From contig JAYMTL010000059.1 of the NCBI GenBank assembly GCA_036897445.1, positions 1-64,000 on the forward strand: a DNA stretch of 64,000 bases, in the 5' to 3' direction. The stretch is from Pelargonium tetragonum. Lineage: Eukaryota > Streptophyta > Magnoliopsida > Geraniales > Geraniaceae. Under the pieces are notes generated by a model. The model had not been told where the DNA came from, searched no databases, and worked only from the letters and a program-made list of their open reading frames with translations. This document shows positions 1 through 12,977 of the stretch, in pieces; positions within the stretch are counted from its first letter, which is position 1, and each line of letters begins with the position of its first letter. The position numbers were made by a program, and so were the translations under genes.

Positions 1-645
1 ACCCTCTCGTATATTGTCATAAGGTGAAACTCGGATAATATTAGACAGATTCCTCTCATTCAGCATTAGGTCGAAAAGATTATCTTGAAGCGCCCCCTTC
101 TTTTCCAAGACTTTAACAGCCCAATATTCAATATCCATAATTTCACGAAGATGGTTCACATCCGCAGCTTCATCAAAGTTCTCTCGCACTAATCTTTCAT
201 ATTCACCGGGCAAATTCTGAGATGGAATTTTATAATAATCCTTTGTTTCCAATTCACGAATAGATGCATAAATTCCATTTTCAAACTCAACAGCTAAAAC
301 ATTCCTAAAAGTGGCTAATGACGCAGAACTTGATTCCGATTCTAAAGCAGGTAAGTCCTCGTCTGAAGAGACATAAAGAATAGCTGATGATAAAAGACCC
401 GCGGCAACCAAGTACGAAAAATGAAGTCGTATCACAGAAAGACAAATGCCTAGAAGAAGGCTTGCTAAAATAAGGAAAACGAAAGCTAATCGATGCCTCC
501 TTATTAGCAAAATCCTATAGACAATCGCTAGAAAAAAGAAGACTAGGATGAAAAGAACAGTAAGGGTTGTGGTAATTTGTTCTGAGCGAATAAAGTACGA
601 GACCCCCAAGGAACTGACTAATGGTAGAAACTTGCTTATATACAT
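1..645 (-). CDS. N-terminal part of an unrecognised multi-pass membrane protein, cut by the window edge
   Basis: The minus strand is open from an in-frame stop at 688-690 to the window edge. At this composition a run of about 229 codons is very unlikely by chance. The first ATG is at 645-643 and gives 215 residues with no stop before the edge. The only Trp codon is TGG and no TGA occurs, so the standard code fits. Three hydrophobic stretches look membrane-spanning: about residues 24-47, 52-71 and 76-91. Residues 48-51 (RRHR) form a basic loop between the first two. After residue 92 comes an acidic, Ser-rich linker (DEDLPALESESSS), then a charged soluble region with several Glu/Leu-rich helices. 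I do not recognise the family and assign no function. No Shine-Dalgarno-like sequence precedes the ATG. A later start is possible, but it would remove the first membrane segment. The C-terminus lies outside the window. Confidence 0.72.
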   Translation of the reverse strand, partial: MYISKFLPLVSSLGVSYFIRSEQITTTLTVLFILVFFFLAIVYRILLIRRHRLAFVFLILASLLLGICLSVIRLHFSYLVAAGLLSSAILYVSSDEDLPALESESSSASLATFRNVLAVEFENGIYASIRELETKDYYKIPSQNLPGEYERLVRENFDEAADVNHLREIMDIEYWAVKVLEKKGALQDNLFDLMLNERNLSNIIRVSPYDNIREG

Positions 646-735
646 TAACTTTTTGGGAGTAGATGAGTAGGCATAATAAGGACAAAATCAAAGTTTTTTT
701 AGAAAGGGCTGCAGGTTTTTGAACCCGTGGATTTT

Positions 736-811
736 CCGGTCTGAGAATGCCGCATTACCGGAGAAGAGACTTTATTCGAACTAATGAAACTTGGGTAATT
801 CTTTCTCCGGT
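736..811 (-). promoter_or_regulatory. Competing GC-rich inverted repeats upstream of the left-edge gene
   Basis: CCGGT (736-740) pairs with ACCGG (757-761), enclosing a nested AATG/CATT stem (746-749 and 753-756). ACCGGAGAA (757-765) is also a perfect inverted repeat of TTCTCCGGT (803-811). Both pairings need 757-761, so only one can form at a time. The word TCCGGTCT occurs at 735-742 and again at 806-813. The element lies about 90-165 bases upstream of the ATG at 645, on the side where a 5' leader of that gene would lie. This is inferred from symmetry only. It could instead be a terminator for something else, or part of the dispersed cluster family found across the window. Confidence 0.35.
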
Positions 812-831
812 CTAACTTGAATAAAAAGTAG

Positions 832-3800
832 ACTAAATGAAGATTCTATATAGATGAGTAGACGATTTCACTTAGTAAATCTTAGAAATTAGTAACATAT
901 AAGAAATTCATTACTTAAGCGATTGAATAAAAGAGTAGTTCTTTCTCTTTTCTTATAGGTGTCATTCCCTTTGTTAAAAGTTTCATTTCTTATCTTTCCT
1001 TTAGGCTTCTAAGGTAAAACGCCTTAAGCTTCGAGTCACGGGTCAGTTACAAGGAGGAATGCTTCTTTTATTCTTAAGCTCCGAATACAAAAATAGGAAC
1101 CCGCGTTAGTCTCACAACTTTTAAAAGGGGATTCCATAGCATAGGGTGTATATCATCCGTTTAGGAGTCCTCCATCAGGAAAGTTTTTGTTAAGGATTTT
1201 TCAAAAAGAGTCTAGGGGTTTAAATATAGAAATGAGTGCGCCTATCTTTTCCTGTAGTTAATATAAGATCGCTGCTACTTTCATTTTCATAAATAATAAG
1301 ATAATGAAGAATCAAAGCAACGGAATAGGTCTTCTGACTCTCCTGGGCAATTAGTAAATAAATGAGGAGGCTATTATCTTCTAGCTTACTTATTGACTTT
1401 GGGATATATCCATATCAGTACAAGTTATTAGTTCCGTTTGTCTTCCTGCAGTCAATTTATTGTTAGGTAAGACAGATAGGGGAAGCGCAGGAGGTGCTCA
1501 TTACAAACCCTTGCTATGTCCTCTACTAAACCAGCAATTTAAGGGTATACGCAAGTTTTGACCCGAGAAATTAATCAGACCTAGAAACTTGTTATAAAAA
1601 AGGATTTTCTAGGTATTAGCTCCCCTCTCTGCGTGTTGTTAACCATATATTTTTTCCAAAAGGAGTATAATATAAAAGTTTTAGAGGTAGTAGTATTAAA
1701 GTGAAGTGACAAAGCAAATGTAATTCAAACAAGAGTGTAGTGGATAATTAATATAGGGGATACTGACTTGTTTTTCGTTTCCTAATCTATTTAATTTCAC
1801 ATGTTATCAAATCTTGTGTAGTAAGTTGAGTGTAAAATTACTGTGGCATGCATTTAAATGGATAAGTTTTACGAATGGATACTTAGTATATTTGTATAAA
1901 AGGGTCTAATCTTGGTGGGTATGTCAACTTCAAGGCTCCTTCTTTAAAAGGTTATCTTCTAATAGTACTAGATTCTTTAATTTAGTCTAACTAATAAAAA
2001 AATCCGGTAGGGTAGAAGGTAAACCCGTAAGGGGCTCATGATCTCAAAAAGTAGGTTCAAAGCCCGCCAATTTGTATGAGAACCAAAGCTAGTGTGAACA
2101 ATAAAAACTCCTTTATGTTTAGAGAATATTGTATTTTCTTTTAGGGAGAGCTAGTATCATATATCATAAAATCTAGAGTACAAAAAGGATAACTTTTAGG
2201 ATTTCGTGCTTTATGAACAAAGGATAACTCGTAAAAAGTTATGTTGAGAATATAGGATAAAAAGAGAGACCTTTCAACAACCAGGCAATTAGAAAGCACT
2301 TATATAGAACTTATAGCTATTTTAGTAGTTCTCCTATTTATAGGAAAATTGAACCTCTTTTCTTTTGTTAAATATAGTTGCAACCTAATCATAATTCGTT
2401 GGTTCAAATACTCCAATTACTTATAGATACTGGTTAATAGAAAACTTTGAGGGGCGAGATATCGTATTGATTAATAAAACTGAAGTTTCTTAAGCTATAC
2501 CGTACTCAATTCCTGGGATGCCCTTTTTATCTATTACAATAAGGCCTATATATGTATATAAAAACACACTTCTGCATACCAAACCCTAAGAAAAAAGAAT
2601 GCTATTTCAAAGTGTTGATCTACCTTTCGGGTTATTTACTTTTTGGATTATCAAGAATTTTGGACTGACAGTGCAGGATCCACCTTTCTGGTTCACTACT
2701 AAAAGCGAATACCCTTTCTTTTACAGTCACTAGACTTTTTCTTATCTGAGTGAATTCCTTATACTCTTCTCGAATAATTAAGAGGAGCTCCTTAACCCAA
2801 GTAAGAAGACTTTTTTAAGAATTTCTAGCGCAAAATACCTTGCTTTAAAGCTTTCTCTTTCTTATCCTACAGCGCCCCCCTAAAGGATTAGTATTAACTC
2901 CTCAGTCACTTTTTGGTAGTAAAGCATACAGGTAGAGTTCTCCCCTTGCGTACTGAAGAGCGGATAAAAAAAGTCTCTCTCTAGAGTCTCTCAGCGAAAA
3001 TGAAATTCCAGTTACTCAAACTGTCGACAAAAAGTAGTTTTCTTTACCAGGGATCCCCAGGTCAGAGATTTCTATTTGTTTTAAGTAATTCTAAAGTAAA
3101 AGAGGCCAAAAAAAGGTTCAAGTACTATCCGTTTACGGGGCTTTTTTACTATTATTAGCCTTGGCAGCAAGATTTTTTAGCATATTGAGATGTCTTTGTC
3201 AGATAAGAACCTTGTTGGTTTATAGGAACCCCTTATCCTTAAGTTTAAGGAAAAAGTTATTATTATCAGGAACTTTTTTGGCTAAAATTTGGATTGTGGA
3301 TAAATATCTTATACTAACGAGTAAGTAATACTTGCTCGGGCATCTTTCTCTTACAGAATCTCCCTAAAAACCCAAGCTTAATATTAAGAAGTTTGCTTGG
3401 TCGGTTTGCCTTGCCTCTTAAAAATACAGAAAGTAAGCCCCCGTTAATAAAAGTCTTGCCATGTTTAATAGGTATCATCGGTTCATAACTTGTGTTAATA
3501 CTTTTCCTAGATATATTAGTACAAGGGTACGAGGAGAGTCCTTTTGCTTCAGAAGGGTTTTATCTTGGGGCCCTCGCTTTGCTGTAATCCTAAGTCTTTT
3601 TTGTCCTTAAAAACCTAAACTCCTGCTAAAATTTTGTAGAACAAAGGATACCCTAAAGCGGGTTTAGCTATAGGAGAACGTAGAGTTTGGAGTAAAAAGG
3701 GCCTTCTCAATTCGTGTCACTAACCATCACTTAAAGAGAGATATAAATCTTATTCATTTCAATAATAAAACAGGAAAAAAACTTATATAGAAGTGGAATT

Positions 3801-5780
3801 TGGTATATGTCTTGTTGCAGCCTACTTTCTACCAGCGCTTTATAAAACTAGGAGGCATCTTTTCAACTAAGTTAATACGCAATAACGCCTTGTTCTAAGT
3901 CCAAAAACTTTTGGCTCTATAAAAATTTCTTTTTTTTATTACGAATAATTCGGCTACAAAAAGCTCAGAACTTAAGGCTCTAGCCACCTCACTTTCTTGA
4001 TTTCATATCTTGTAAAACACTACCTCTATATATAATACCCAAAAATCCTTTGAATTCTGAAAGTACCCTACTTCTGGGAAAGGATTAAATAGCTGATCCA
4101 CAAAAAATTTATGCTCTTCCTGCTTAAAAAGGGGGCCGCAAATACTTTTAAAGACTTTTTGCCTTACTTTTGTAAAAGATTTAAACTCTTGAGACCTAGA
4201 GGAGTTCCTGTCGCGAGTTAAGAGGGTTAAAGCTCTATAAAGTTACTTACTAAAAGCGAGCAAATGTAAAAAGAATGTGTAAAACGCTACTGAAGCGAAT
4301 TTTATAACCACTTGACAGCCCCGCTGGGTATTACAAAAGAGATTTCAAAAAGAAGGGATAAACCCTGTTTAACCGCTTTAACTTATACTGTTATTTTCGA
4401 GTATTCGGAAAACTAGCTTAGTACTACTAGAATAATGTATATCCAAAAAGGGATTCTAAACTTACCTTAAATTTCAAAGACCACCTACTCTTATCTCCAA
4501 GCTTTCTGCAGCTTTTGCCTCTAAAACTAGTTTAGTTGAACTTTTCCTTAATTAGAATAAAATCTTTCTAAAATAAAAAGTAAAGGGTTGAATTCCAAGG
4601 GAACGCCGAAAGCCTATGTAGGGTTTGAGGCTCTTTTTTGTACTCTTATCTGGGCGGCTAGGGTATTGCAACTCTCAAGCAAGAAAAATCTTTTATAAGG
4701 CATCCTTTACTTTCTTATGTAATCCTACTTTAATTTAACCGAGCGCTCTGCTAAGTGTAGTTTACCCTGTTATAATAAAAAGATTTGAAACCCCTTAATA
4801 CTATAGCACAAAGCTCACACTGCTAGTAGATTAATGACAAGTTAAAGGAATATCTGAGGTTATAAATATACACCCACAATCCAGTTTTCGCTGGAGAGGT
4901 TATACGCTTAACTAGAAGGGTCCCTCTTCAAAAAAAGTTTAGTTTTGGGTACTGCCGCAATCGGAAACCCCCAGTATAAAGCACTAACAGGACATTTCAA
5001 TAAATAAGAGTTTCTATTACAGCGGGGCGCCTAGGGCTCGGTCCTCTAGTTATACAAAAGTCTTACTGTAGCGAAGACATAACATAGGATATGATGTGTA
5101 GTTAGGTTTTCGTTTGGCGGAGAAGTTTGCTTTGAAAAAATCGACGTTAAGGGCACTAAGATATCAAAAAGTTTTTTATAATTGCAGTGCCTTTAAATCG
5201 CACAGGTCGAACAAGTTTTATTGATCTTTTATCTTTATATCCATAGGTCCCAGTTTCGGGAGTTTCTCCTTAGGGAGGTTTCTTAATTTCCCGAGTTGAT
5301 ACAAATTCCAGCAAGCTGTCGGTGCATTTTCTTATCTGTAAAAAAGAGTTGACTGTTACTTGTTTGAACAAAGATACAGGACTCTTCTTTATCGGGCCAG
5401 TCTTGATATTCAGTTTCTAATCATAGATATGCATATATTTCAAAAGAACAAGTTGCATTTTCATTTTAACAGTACAAGCCCTTTACCCTACATTATTAGG
5501 ACATCCGCATTGTAGTTTAGAATAGAATCTGTATAAAGTCCGATTACTATCCCCTTGTTACTAAAGAACTTTGCGACTTGTCAGTCAGTATATTTCCAAT
5601 AGGGAGGGTTCATTTTGATTAAGCCTATACATGCCCAGGTGACTCTTTATACCGGGTGCACAAAACTTTTGTAATATGGATAACGAGAATAGCACTAATA
5701 TTTATTAAAGAAATTCTTAAGAAAAGATAGCGCTGAGATTGGAATTCCCGACTTGACAGAAAAAGTCAAAACCCCGCGGA
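832..5780. other. Gene-free DNA with scattered short G/C clusters
   Basis: I found no supportable open frame, RNA gene or mobile element here. Short G/C clusters flanked by A- or T-runs recur, for example at about 1119, 1598, 2500, 3050, 3138 and 4450. A GGAGTCC core lies at 1164-1170. No long direct or inverted repeat was noticed. Confidence 0.5.
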
Positions 5781-6610
5781 CTTCGACTACTTACCCTGCT
5801 ATTTCTTACTCATACCTATACTTCTCTAGCTGTCTCTTACTTGTACTGGAAACCCCTAAAAAAGCTTTCTCTCCATACTCCGATCCCCATCTATATACCA
5901 GGTAACTACAGGGAACGTGTAATAACCTTAAAAACTATCTATTACCTATATAAGAAACGATATATAGGCTACGAGAATCCCCATTATTAGAGGAAGACTA
6001 TCCTAGGGGGAATTTAAAGCTCTTAGCTACAGGTAGAGGCTACAATGAAAGGCTTTGAAGTGAAGACCCTATTGTCATAACGTATGAATAAACTGCTCCT
6101 AATACTATATATTACTTATACTTTTCTAATAAAGCCCTTATAAGACTCTAAATATACAATATATACAGGTATCCATAAGAAGTAAGAAGGCTGTAAAGAC
6201 TAAGAGTCTTAGTATGAAAGTAAGTAAGGGTGCAGATAACAGAGTAGGCATAAAGAATCCCTTGTAGTGTAGATTTAAACTGTAGAGGATATTCTCGGAA
6301 TACAAAGAAGTCCCCATTAGACCTTTAGAAAAGTGTAGAGTCCATAAGATACAGAATAACATGAAAGCTACAACAGGTATCGTTTAGATAGAAGAGAGGT
6401 ATATCTCTGAATATAGTTTAGAGTGGGCACAAGAAAACAAGTAAGACTAAAGCTAGATGTATTTTCAAGAGTAAGAGTGTGCAGAAGCTTTTTTTGGCGT
6501 GTGTATAAGAGTAACAAGTAGGTCAATAAAAGTAGTAGGTGTGGCTGTAGTGTAAGTAGGTATACTCAAGAATCCTCTAAAAGGATAACTAACGAGTATT
6601 AAGGTAGACT
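5781..6610. other. Compositional island with few clusters and purine-rich top strand
   Basis: From about 6000 the top strand is rich in A and G, with many words such as AGTAAG, TAAGAG and GTAAAG. The usual G/C clusters are sparser than in the flanks. The bottom strand therefore reads as Leu/Thr/Ser-rich hydrophobic peptide, including a 74-codon open frame at 6362-6138. In the same frame the stretch up to about 6575 is broken by several standard stops. I recognise no protein family. The hydrophobicity follows from the strand skew alone, so a gene is not supported. Confidence 0.3.
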
Positions 6611-7980
6611 CTTCCGGATTCCGTCCCGTCTTTTTTTGGTAATAGTTTTTTCAGGAAAGTTCCACTTTAATATATTTTTGAAGCAAGTAAATCTTTTTCC
6701 CCGAGAGTAAGATGAGTAAGAAAGGTATAAACAAGGGTTAACTTCTACTAATACAGCAAGAACTTTCAAACTAAATTCATATACTTTTGCCTTTAATAAT
6801 GTAGCTATAAAGTCAGGAGTTGTTCCCGTGTTTCCAGGGTTTCTATTTCCGGGCAGTAAAGTATAAAGTTAAATAGAAGTAGGGCTTCTTTCCTTTCCTA
6901 TTCTCGTTCTAGTTACAGTAGAGAAAGTGAAAGTCATTTTTGGTAAGGACGCGTAGAACTAAAGGCAAGATTTATCTTCTTGATTTTCCACTTTTTATTG
7001 ATTTTCCGAAATATATACATCTGCTTTTTGTGAACTTTGAGGTCAGTTGTACTAACAAAATGGGTTTGAGGGAACGCTTTAGTGGGGTCAAATTTGAACA
7101 CGAAATTTTATTCAAGAGACAAGCTCTTCCCTAAGTCAATCTAGTTTAGGACAAAAAGGGAAGGGAAATGAAAAAATTTCGGGAGATTTAGTAACGATTA
7201 CAAGTTAGGTTTTCTTCTATTCTAGGGGTATTCCCAGATTCTAATTAAATAAAGTATAGGCATCTTCCCGATCTAGTTAACTAAGGCTAAAGCTGGGAAT
7301 CTGCGATCCTATTTTCTTACTCAGCTTCTCCAGAATCACAGGCTAAGGTAGAATTTGATTTGAATTGCTAGTTTTTTTAACTAATATAACTAATAGCGGA
7401 GTCCTTTAGGAATGGTTAATAAACCTAACCTTACATTCTTTTTCTTTTTTTAATTACCCTGTTAAATTAAACAAAAATTTGTATGTATCCAAGCAATAAC
7501 GAAAAAGTATATGACTGAGCCTCTCTTAGGAGTTGAAGCTAAGTGTTAAAAATATCATAAGTTCAAATTCTAAATGGTTATAGAGTAATTCTTTCTTTTT
7601 TGTCTGGAGGATGGGATTCCCCTTACCGAAACAATTCTTCAAACTCTTTATCTTTATTCTCTATCTGGACTGCCTGAAAATAACATAAAAAAGCACCTTT
7701 CCTATACTGAAATTTTTAGAGCTGGAAGCTTTCTCTTTTAAAAGTCGGAAAGGATTAGAAACTCCTTATTTATTAAGAAATTCTTCCGGATAGGATTCGC
7801 TTAAGTCTTACAAAAAACCCTTGCGTTTCTAGTCCCTGCACTCTACAGGACTCTGGTTTTTAACTCAAAATTATGCCGGCTAGGTTTTTTTGTATATAAA
7901 TGGAGTCTCTCCTCTTTATCGATGTATGTTTACTCCAATGCGGTTTTAAGGTTTTTTATTATTTACAAATCAAAGTGTCT
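6611..7980. other. Gene-free DNA with G/C clusters
   Basis: This is typical of the window: A+T-rich, with short G/C clusters, one of them a GGAGTCC core at 7398-7404. A 64-codon frame from 6940 starts at TTG and shows no recognisable motif, so I treat it as chance. Confidence 0.45.
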
Positions 7981-8790
7981 TCTATATACTAAATACTAAG
8001 GATTCAAAAGATAGAGGAATACCCCTTAAAGAAACTAATATATACTATCTAGAATATAACAATTAAAAAGTAATACAAGGAATACCTAAGACAAAGACTT
8101 AGGCTACAAGAAGAGTAATACAAAGACAGGTAATCTTATTAACAGCAATAAGAGTATAGTACAGATAAAGAATCTCCTAGTTATAGCTCCTCATTAATAA
8201 ACAAATAAAACAAAGAAATCCAGGAAAGCAGAATCAGAAGTCGCGGTTGTTGCTGTTGAAGTAGCTGTTGATGCTGTCCTAGTATGGATATATAAAAACT
8301 CATTATCTATCATAGTAATTACATTACATTTTCTAAGCTTCAGTCGGTAAGAAAGATACTATAATTAGACCATTAAGCTTTTACACTCACTACTGATAAA
8401 CCCCCTAGAGTAAGATAACTTAAACAAAACAACTAAAGCATCCTTATTAACTACTATAACTAATAAGTAACAACATTAGCTACAATAAATACAAAATACT
8501 AACAACAGAATCTAGCTACAGTAAGCCCATAAGCTACAGCAAAATAAGAGTACTGGTCTCTACAGCTCCTACTCTTCCTAATAATGCTAACTCTCTCTAA
8601 CAACCAAGAGTATAATACAGAATCCAGGGACAGGTATTCTAGTTCTAGCTAAGCAACAAGTAAAGCAAACAAGGAAGTCAGAAGACAAAGAAATGAAAAA
8701 AAACAAAAGAAATGCCTATAACTATTAAAAGAACTAGTAAGACACGTAATACTATTTAAAGACTTACTATACTGTACTATAACTTATTCA
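7981..8790. other. A-rich, T-poor compositional island with a GTT/GCT-rich core
   Basis: The top strand is A-rich and T-poor over about 8000-8230 and 8500-8760, and G/C clusters are scarce. In the middle, 8240-8280 is built from GTT, GCT and GTA triplets. That stretch lies in a plus-strand frame open from 8201 to the stop at 8348-8350. The frame has no ATG near its left end. It would read as a Lys/Arg-rich head, a Val/Ala run (VAVVAVEVAVDAV) and a hydrophobic tail, 49 residues in all. It may be a short low-complexity expansion rather than a gene. Confidence 0.3.
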
Positions 8791-11700
8791 AGAAAAGGCA
8801 AGAGCTTGTCTCTTGTTTAGTGTTTAAGTAATTACATTACCTACCCAGCTAGCGAACGGGATATTACAGGCAGGGGCATCCTCTTGACTTTACATGTCCC
8901 AAGAGAAGGATTGAGTCGTTTGTTATCTGCCCCCTCCAGAAAAAGCAGCATGTTAAACATATAAAAGCAAGTAAGGAAAGAAAATTACCTAAGATTACGG
9001 AAAAACTGCTTAAACAAGTACGAAAGTTTTAGGTTTTACCAACGAAAGGCGCAGGGTTTTAAGATGTTTTATTTAAAGGGTATGCTCAAATTGAAAATTA
9101 TAAGTTACTCTTTTATTACTCACTCCAGAAAAAACCCTCGATACCGATAAAGTAATTCTTGTATTCACAACCAGTAAAAAATCCTAGGACTCTCTCCTCA
9201 GCAAGAATAAAAATTGATAAGACAAAATAAGAAAAGCTCTATCAAGAAAATTAAGGAGTGCTCGTCTGAGTTATTACCTGGCCAAAAGCTTTGTGCTTGG
9301 GATCCCCCTTGGTCACATTTCTCTAAAGTAATGGGGTATACCATAGTACCCTTGAGGTAAGGAGCTGTTGCCATATTTTATAGCTACGCATCTTCTATTT
9401 CTAAGATTAGGATCAAATCCATGCTAACTTAATTCAAAATTTTAACTTATATAAATTAAGACTTTGTAGGATCCGCGGTTAATCAGTATTATAAAGGTAT
9501 ATTCCCCCTTACTTTGTTCTTAGTGATAGAGCCCTTTAGAGATTAGAGAGAGTTGTTATCCTTACCGACTGAAACGATAGCTAATTGGCAAGGAAGCTCT
9601 CAAATTGGGGATTTTTTGTTATAGAACTCAGAAATTGAATGTTTCAAATAGCTTGACTGGGATTTCCTGCTTACTGCTAGGACGTCAAATTTCATGATAA
9701 TAAAAAAGAGGTGCATGGGTATGATATTTAAAGGGTCTTATCACGTCTAGATGTTTTCTTTTAAGGGTTTTACAAAAATGAGGGATTCTCCTTAACAAGT
9801 AATATAATATCTATAACTCTAATACACTAAAATACTAACAATTAATATACCTAAACCTTAACAAGTATATAAAATTTTTCATAACAACTAAAGAAGTTTC
9901 CGGAAATGCTATGTACTTTATCTATCCCCTCTGGAAGCTTTTTTTGATTCCTTATAGAAAATTTTCATATTGAATAGAAACTTAATAACCCTAGACTTAT
10001 ACCCTATAAAAACTACCCAAAGCACATTGCTTTCTTAATGGAACCCCTTAAATCGAATCCTCTTGTAAATATTTTATAGGTATACCCGTACTGACATGAA
10101 CGAAGTCTGCTACAAAAATAGAAAAATACAGGATAAGGGCAGGGTTAATAACAGTAAAAACTTATAATTACAGATCTCAAAGCAGAAGTATACACGCATG
10201 TTATAGTATTCACAAGAGTTTCTCCTTAATCTTACTGTACGGAAGTCCGAGTCTCTAGATATGAAAGCTATTTCAGGCTGACTCCGATTTGCTTTTCCCA
10301 AATTCTTGTTATTTTTTAGTCTAATAGGAATCCTAGAATAAAAAGGGGCCGCTCTAGCGACTTTCCTTGTGTTTATACAAAGCTTTATAAAAATATTACA
10401 AATTGAAGAAAACCTAGGCGAAGATATATTACACAAGAAGGACCCCCTTTAAGGTACATAATTGTTGTTAAACTAACCGGGCTGTGGTACTAAGAAGTTT
10501 CTTTATAAAAGCGGTTTGACGAAAAGAATAGACTCTCTTTTTATACTCCCACCCCTTTTTTTTAGTCTATAGTGGCGGGAATCCCCTTACTGAGCGTTAT
10601 AATTTCTTCCTTGATAGATAAACAAGTTAAAAAACTCGGGTAAGTCCTATTTCAAATCAGAGCTAGCTTGTGGATAAGGTCCCTGTAAAAGGTTTTTAAA
10701 CAAAGGGTGTCGGCATGTTCTTAGTCAGTTAGGTTTGACCTATTTTTAATTGCACTAGGTACCTGAGAATACTGATGAATTTGGCACAGAAAGATAGAGC
10801 TTCATTTTAGTCGGGATTCTCCGTAGGGCTTTTCTAACTTGCATTTGGGGGTTCTACAAGTGGGAATCTTGATGTATCCGCCTTATTCTTAATTGGTAGA
10901 GAAAAGCTTTCGTAACCCAGAGATTAGTCTAGGATAAGTTATATTTAGAATTTTTATGACGGAGCATATCTATACTCCAAAACTATAACCTAGTCTTTCC
11001 TATATTTAGACCCTCATCGAGTAATTGTCATTTATTTAAGAAAGGTGCAAAACTACCCATTCATAAAAGGAGCTTTTATCTAAGCATCTCTCCTAAGGAA
11101 AATCTTATATCGAAAAAAAGGAGTGCTCTATAATGTATTAATGACTACTTTTACCAAGCTAAATTTTCTTAGGCGAACACTTGGACAGCCTTCCTTAATG
11201 ATGTATAAGCTACTCTTTTTACCTTGGTTTTGAAAGCAGAAATCGCAGAACTTACGTATTACCAATAGAAGCACAACCTTCTTTTTTAGTTCCACCATAC
11301 TCTTTTAAGTAAGGTAGAGCTAGAGTATTGTTGTGAATCAAAAGAAAGGCATATTACTTTTAAAATATACAATAATTAAAGTATAAGAAAGTATAAGGTT
11401 GTCTTCAAAAAAGGATTTTTTTATTAAAGTAGGTAGGCCTTAGAGTTTGGAGAAATATGTATATAAGAGAACTCTCAAAGAGCTTTTTCTAGATAGTATA
11501 GCGTTTTTATTAGTGAGTCCTATCCTATACTTGGGATGATGTGTGAGGTGTTAACAGACCCAAACTTAGACTTTCTTTTACGCCAGCAGGGAGCCACAAT
11601 TCTTTTGTAACAAGCTTTATTCACTGTGAATCCTAATTTTAGTGTAATTCTAATATAAGTCATAGGAACACCCGGTAAAAGGGCAGATGCCCTAAGAGCA

Positions 11701-12954
11701 AGAGGACTAAGTTTTTGAGCGGGCTAAGTCTGTCAGAATTCACTTTTAAAGGTAGAGAGAAGTCTAGACATTTTCCTTTTTGTATTCTTCAACATCTCCA
11801 CAACTCGCCTAGGCATTACCTATACCTTTGACCAAACTCCTCGTCTATTTCCAGGAACAAAAGCCCCTATGCTTCTGAGAGATTTTATAAATTCATTTTT
11901 AGTTTTCAAAAGACAACCATAAGCCTTTTTAATAAATTCCAATTTATGTTTATCAATGACACCTCAAACTAGTTTTATCTAAGCTATGGAACCTATTCTA
12001 ACCTCTGACAAGGTTTATTTTGAAGACAGATTTATAACCGGGGCTGCTAGTCTTACTCACAACATAACAAAAATATACAAGAAAGTCCTCGAAGTACTCA
12101 TAATTATACGCTCTTTCGGAAAGACTTTTATCCAAGTGAGGCGTAGTGTTGTGTTTCTCCTTTTTGGACTTTATCCCTCTATAGAAATGTAGAAGTGACC
12201 CATTTCTATAGGAGAAGGGCTGCAGAATCGGGGGAGGAAGCTTGAAGAATCTAGTAGGTATTATATACAGTAAATGGAAGAGATAGAACTATAAAAAAGA
12301 AATTTGAATAAAGCTAGCCAGGAAACTTACACAAGTGAGGGGCTTTTGTCCATTTGACTCATAATTGAAAATCGTATTCCAAGGGTCTCTTTCTCAGTAC
12401 TTAGCAATACCTATAAGCAGAATAATAGGAAATTTCTATGCAGGAAAAATTGAATTATATACGTTTAGAACCCCCTTTTTCTTTTGAAAACTCGTTAGGG
12501 TATAGCAGAAAAGAGTACAGATCGCTAACTTTGACAGTTCCTTTACCAGAACAGAGAAGAGAGGAACCCCTTATTAGCTTAAACGGATAAGACTCCTTGA
12601 GTTCGAGAAAGATTAGTATAGAGTTCCCCTGAAAAGTAACCCGGCCTTCTATTTCAAACCTTAAATCCAATAGTATAGTTTTGAGTTTTAGTATGCAGAC
12701 TTCCAGTTTCTAAACTATTATCCTAGGCTTGACCTATTTCCCAACTTATACAAAAAAGCAGGATACCTATATTTACCCCCTTTCAATCTAGAAAGTTTTC
12801 ATTTCATATACAAGTTCTCAGTTACCCTTTTATTACCCGATGTAGTTATTCCTGGATCTACTTTCGATGTTTCACTTTATTATAAGACTGCTGATAGGTT
12901 TGACTTTGCAGAGAAGTTGAATAAAATTTTGTTTTACCGAGTATAACTGCCCTG

Positions 12955-12977
12955 AACAAAAAGGACTCCCTGTATTA
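12955..12977 (+). repeat. Cluster-family copy with GGACTCC core
   Basis: A run of five A leads into GGACTCCCTGTATTA. This is close to the copy at 24309-24333 but lacks the GCGG insert before the core. Confidence 0.5.

Noticed and set aside
10110-10436. 108-codon minus-strand open frame
   Set aside because: No recognisable motif. Its length is within the chance range for 63 kb of six-frame A+T-rich sequence with several start codons allowed.
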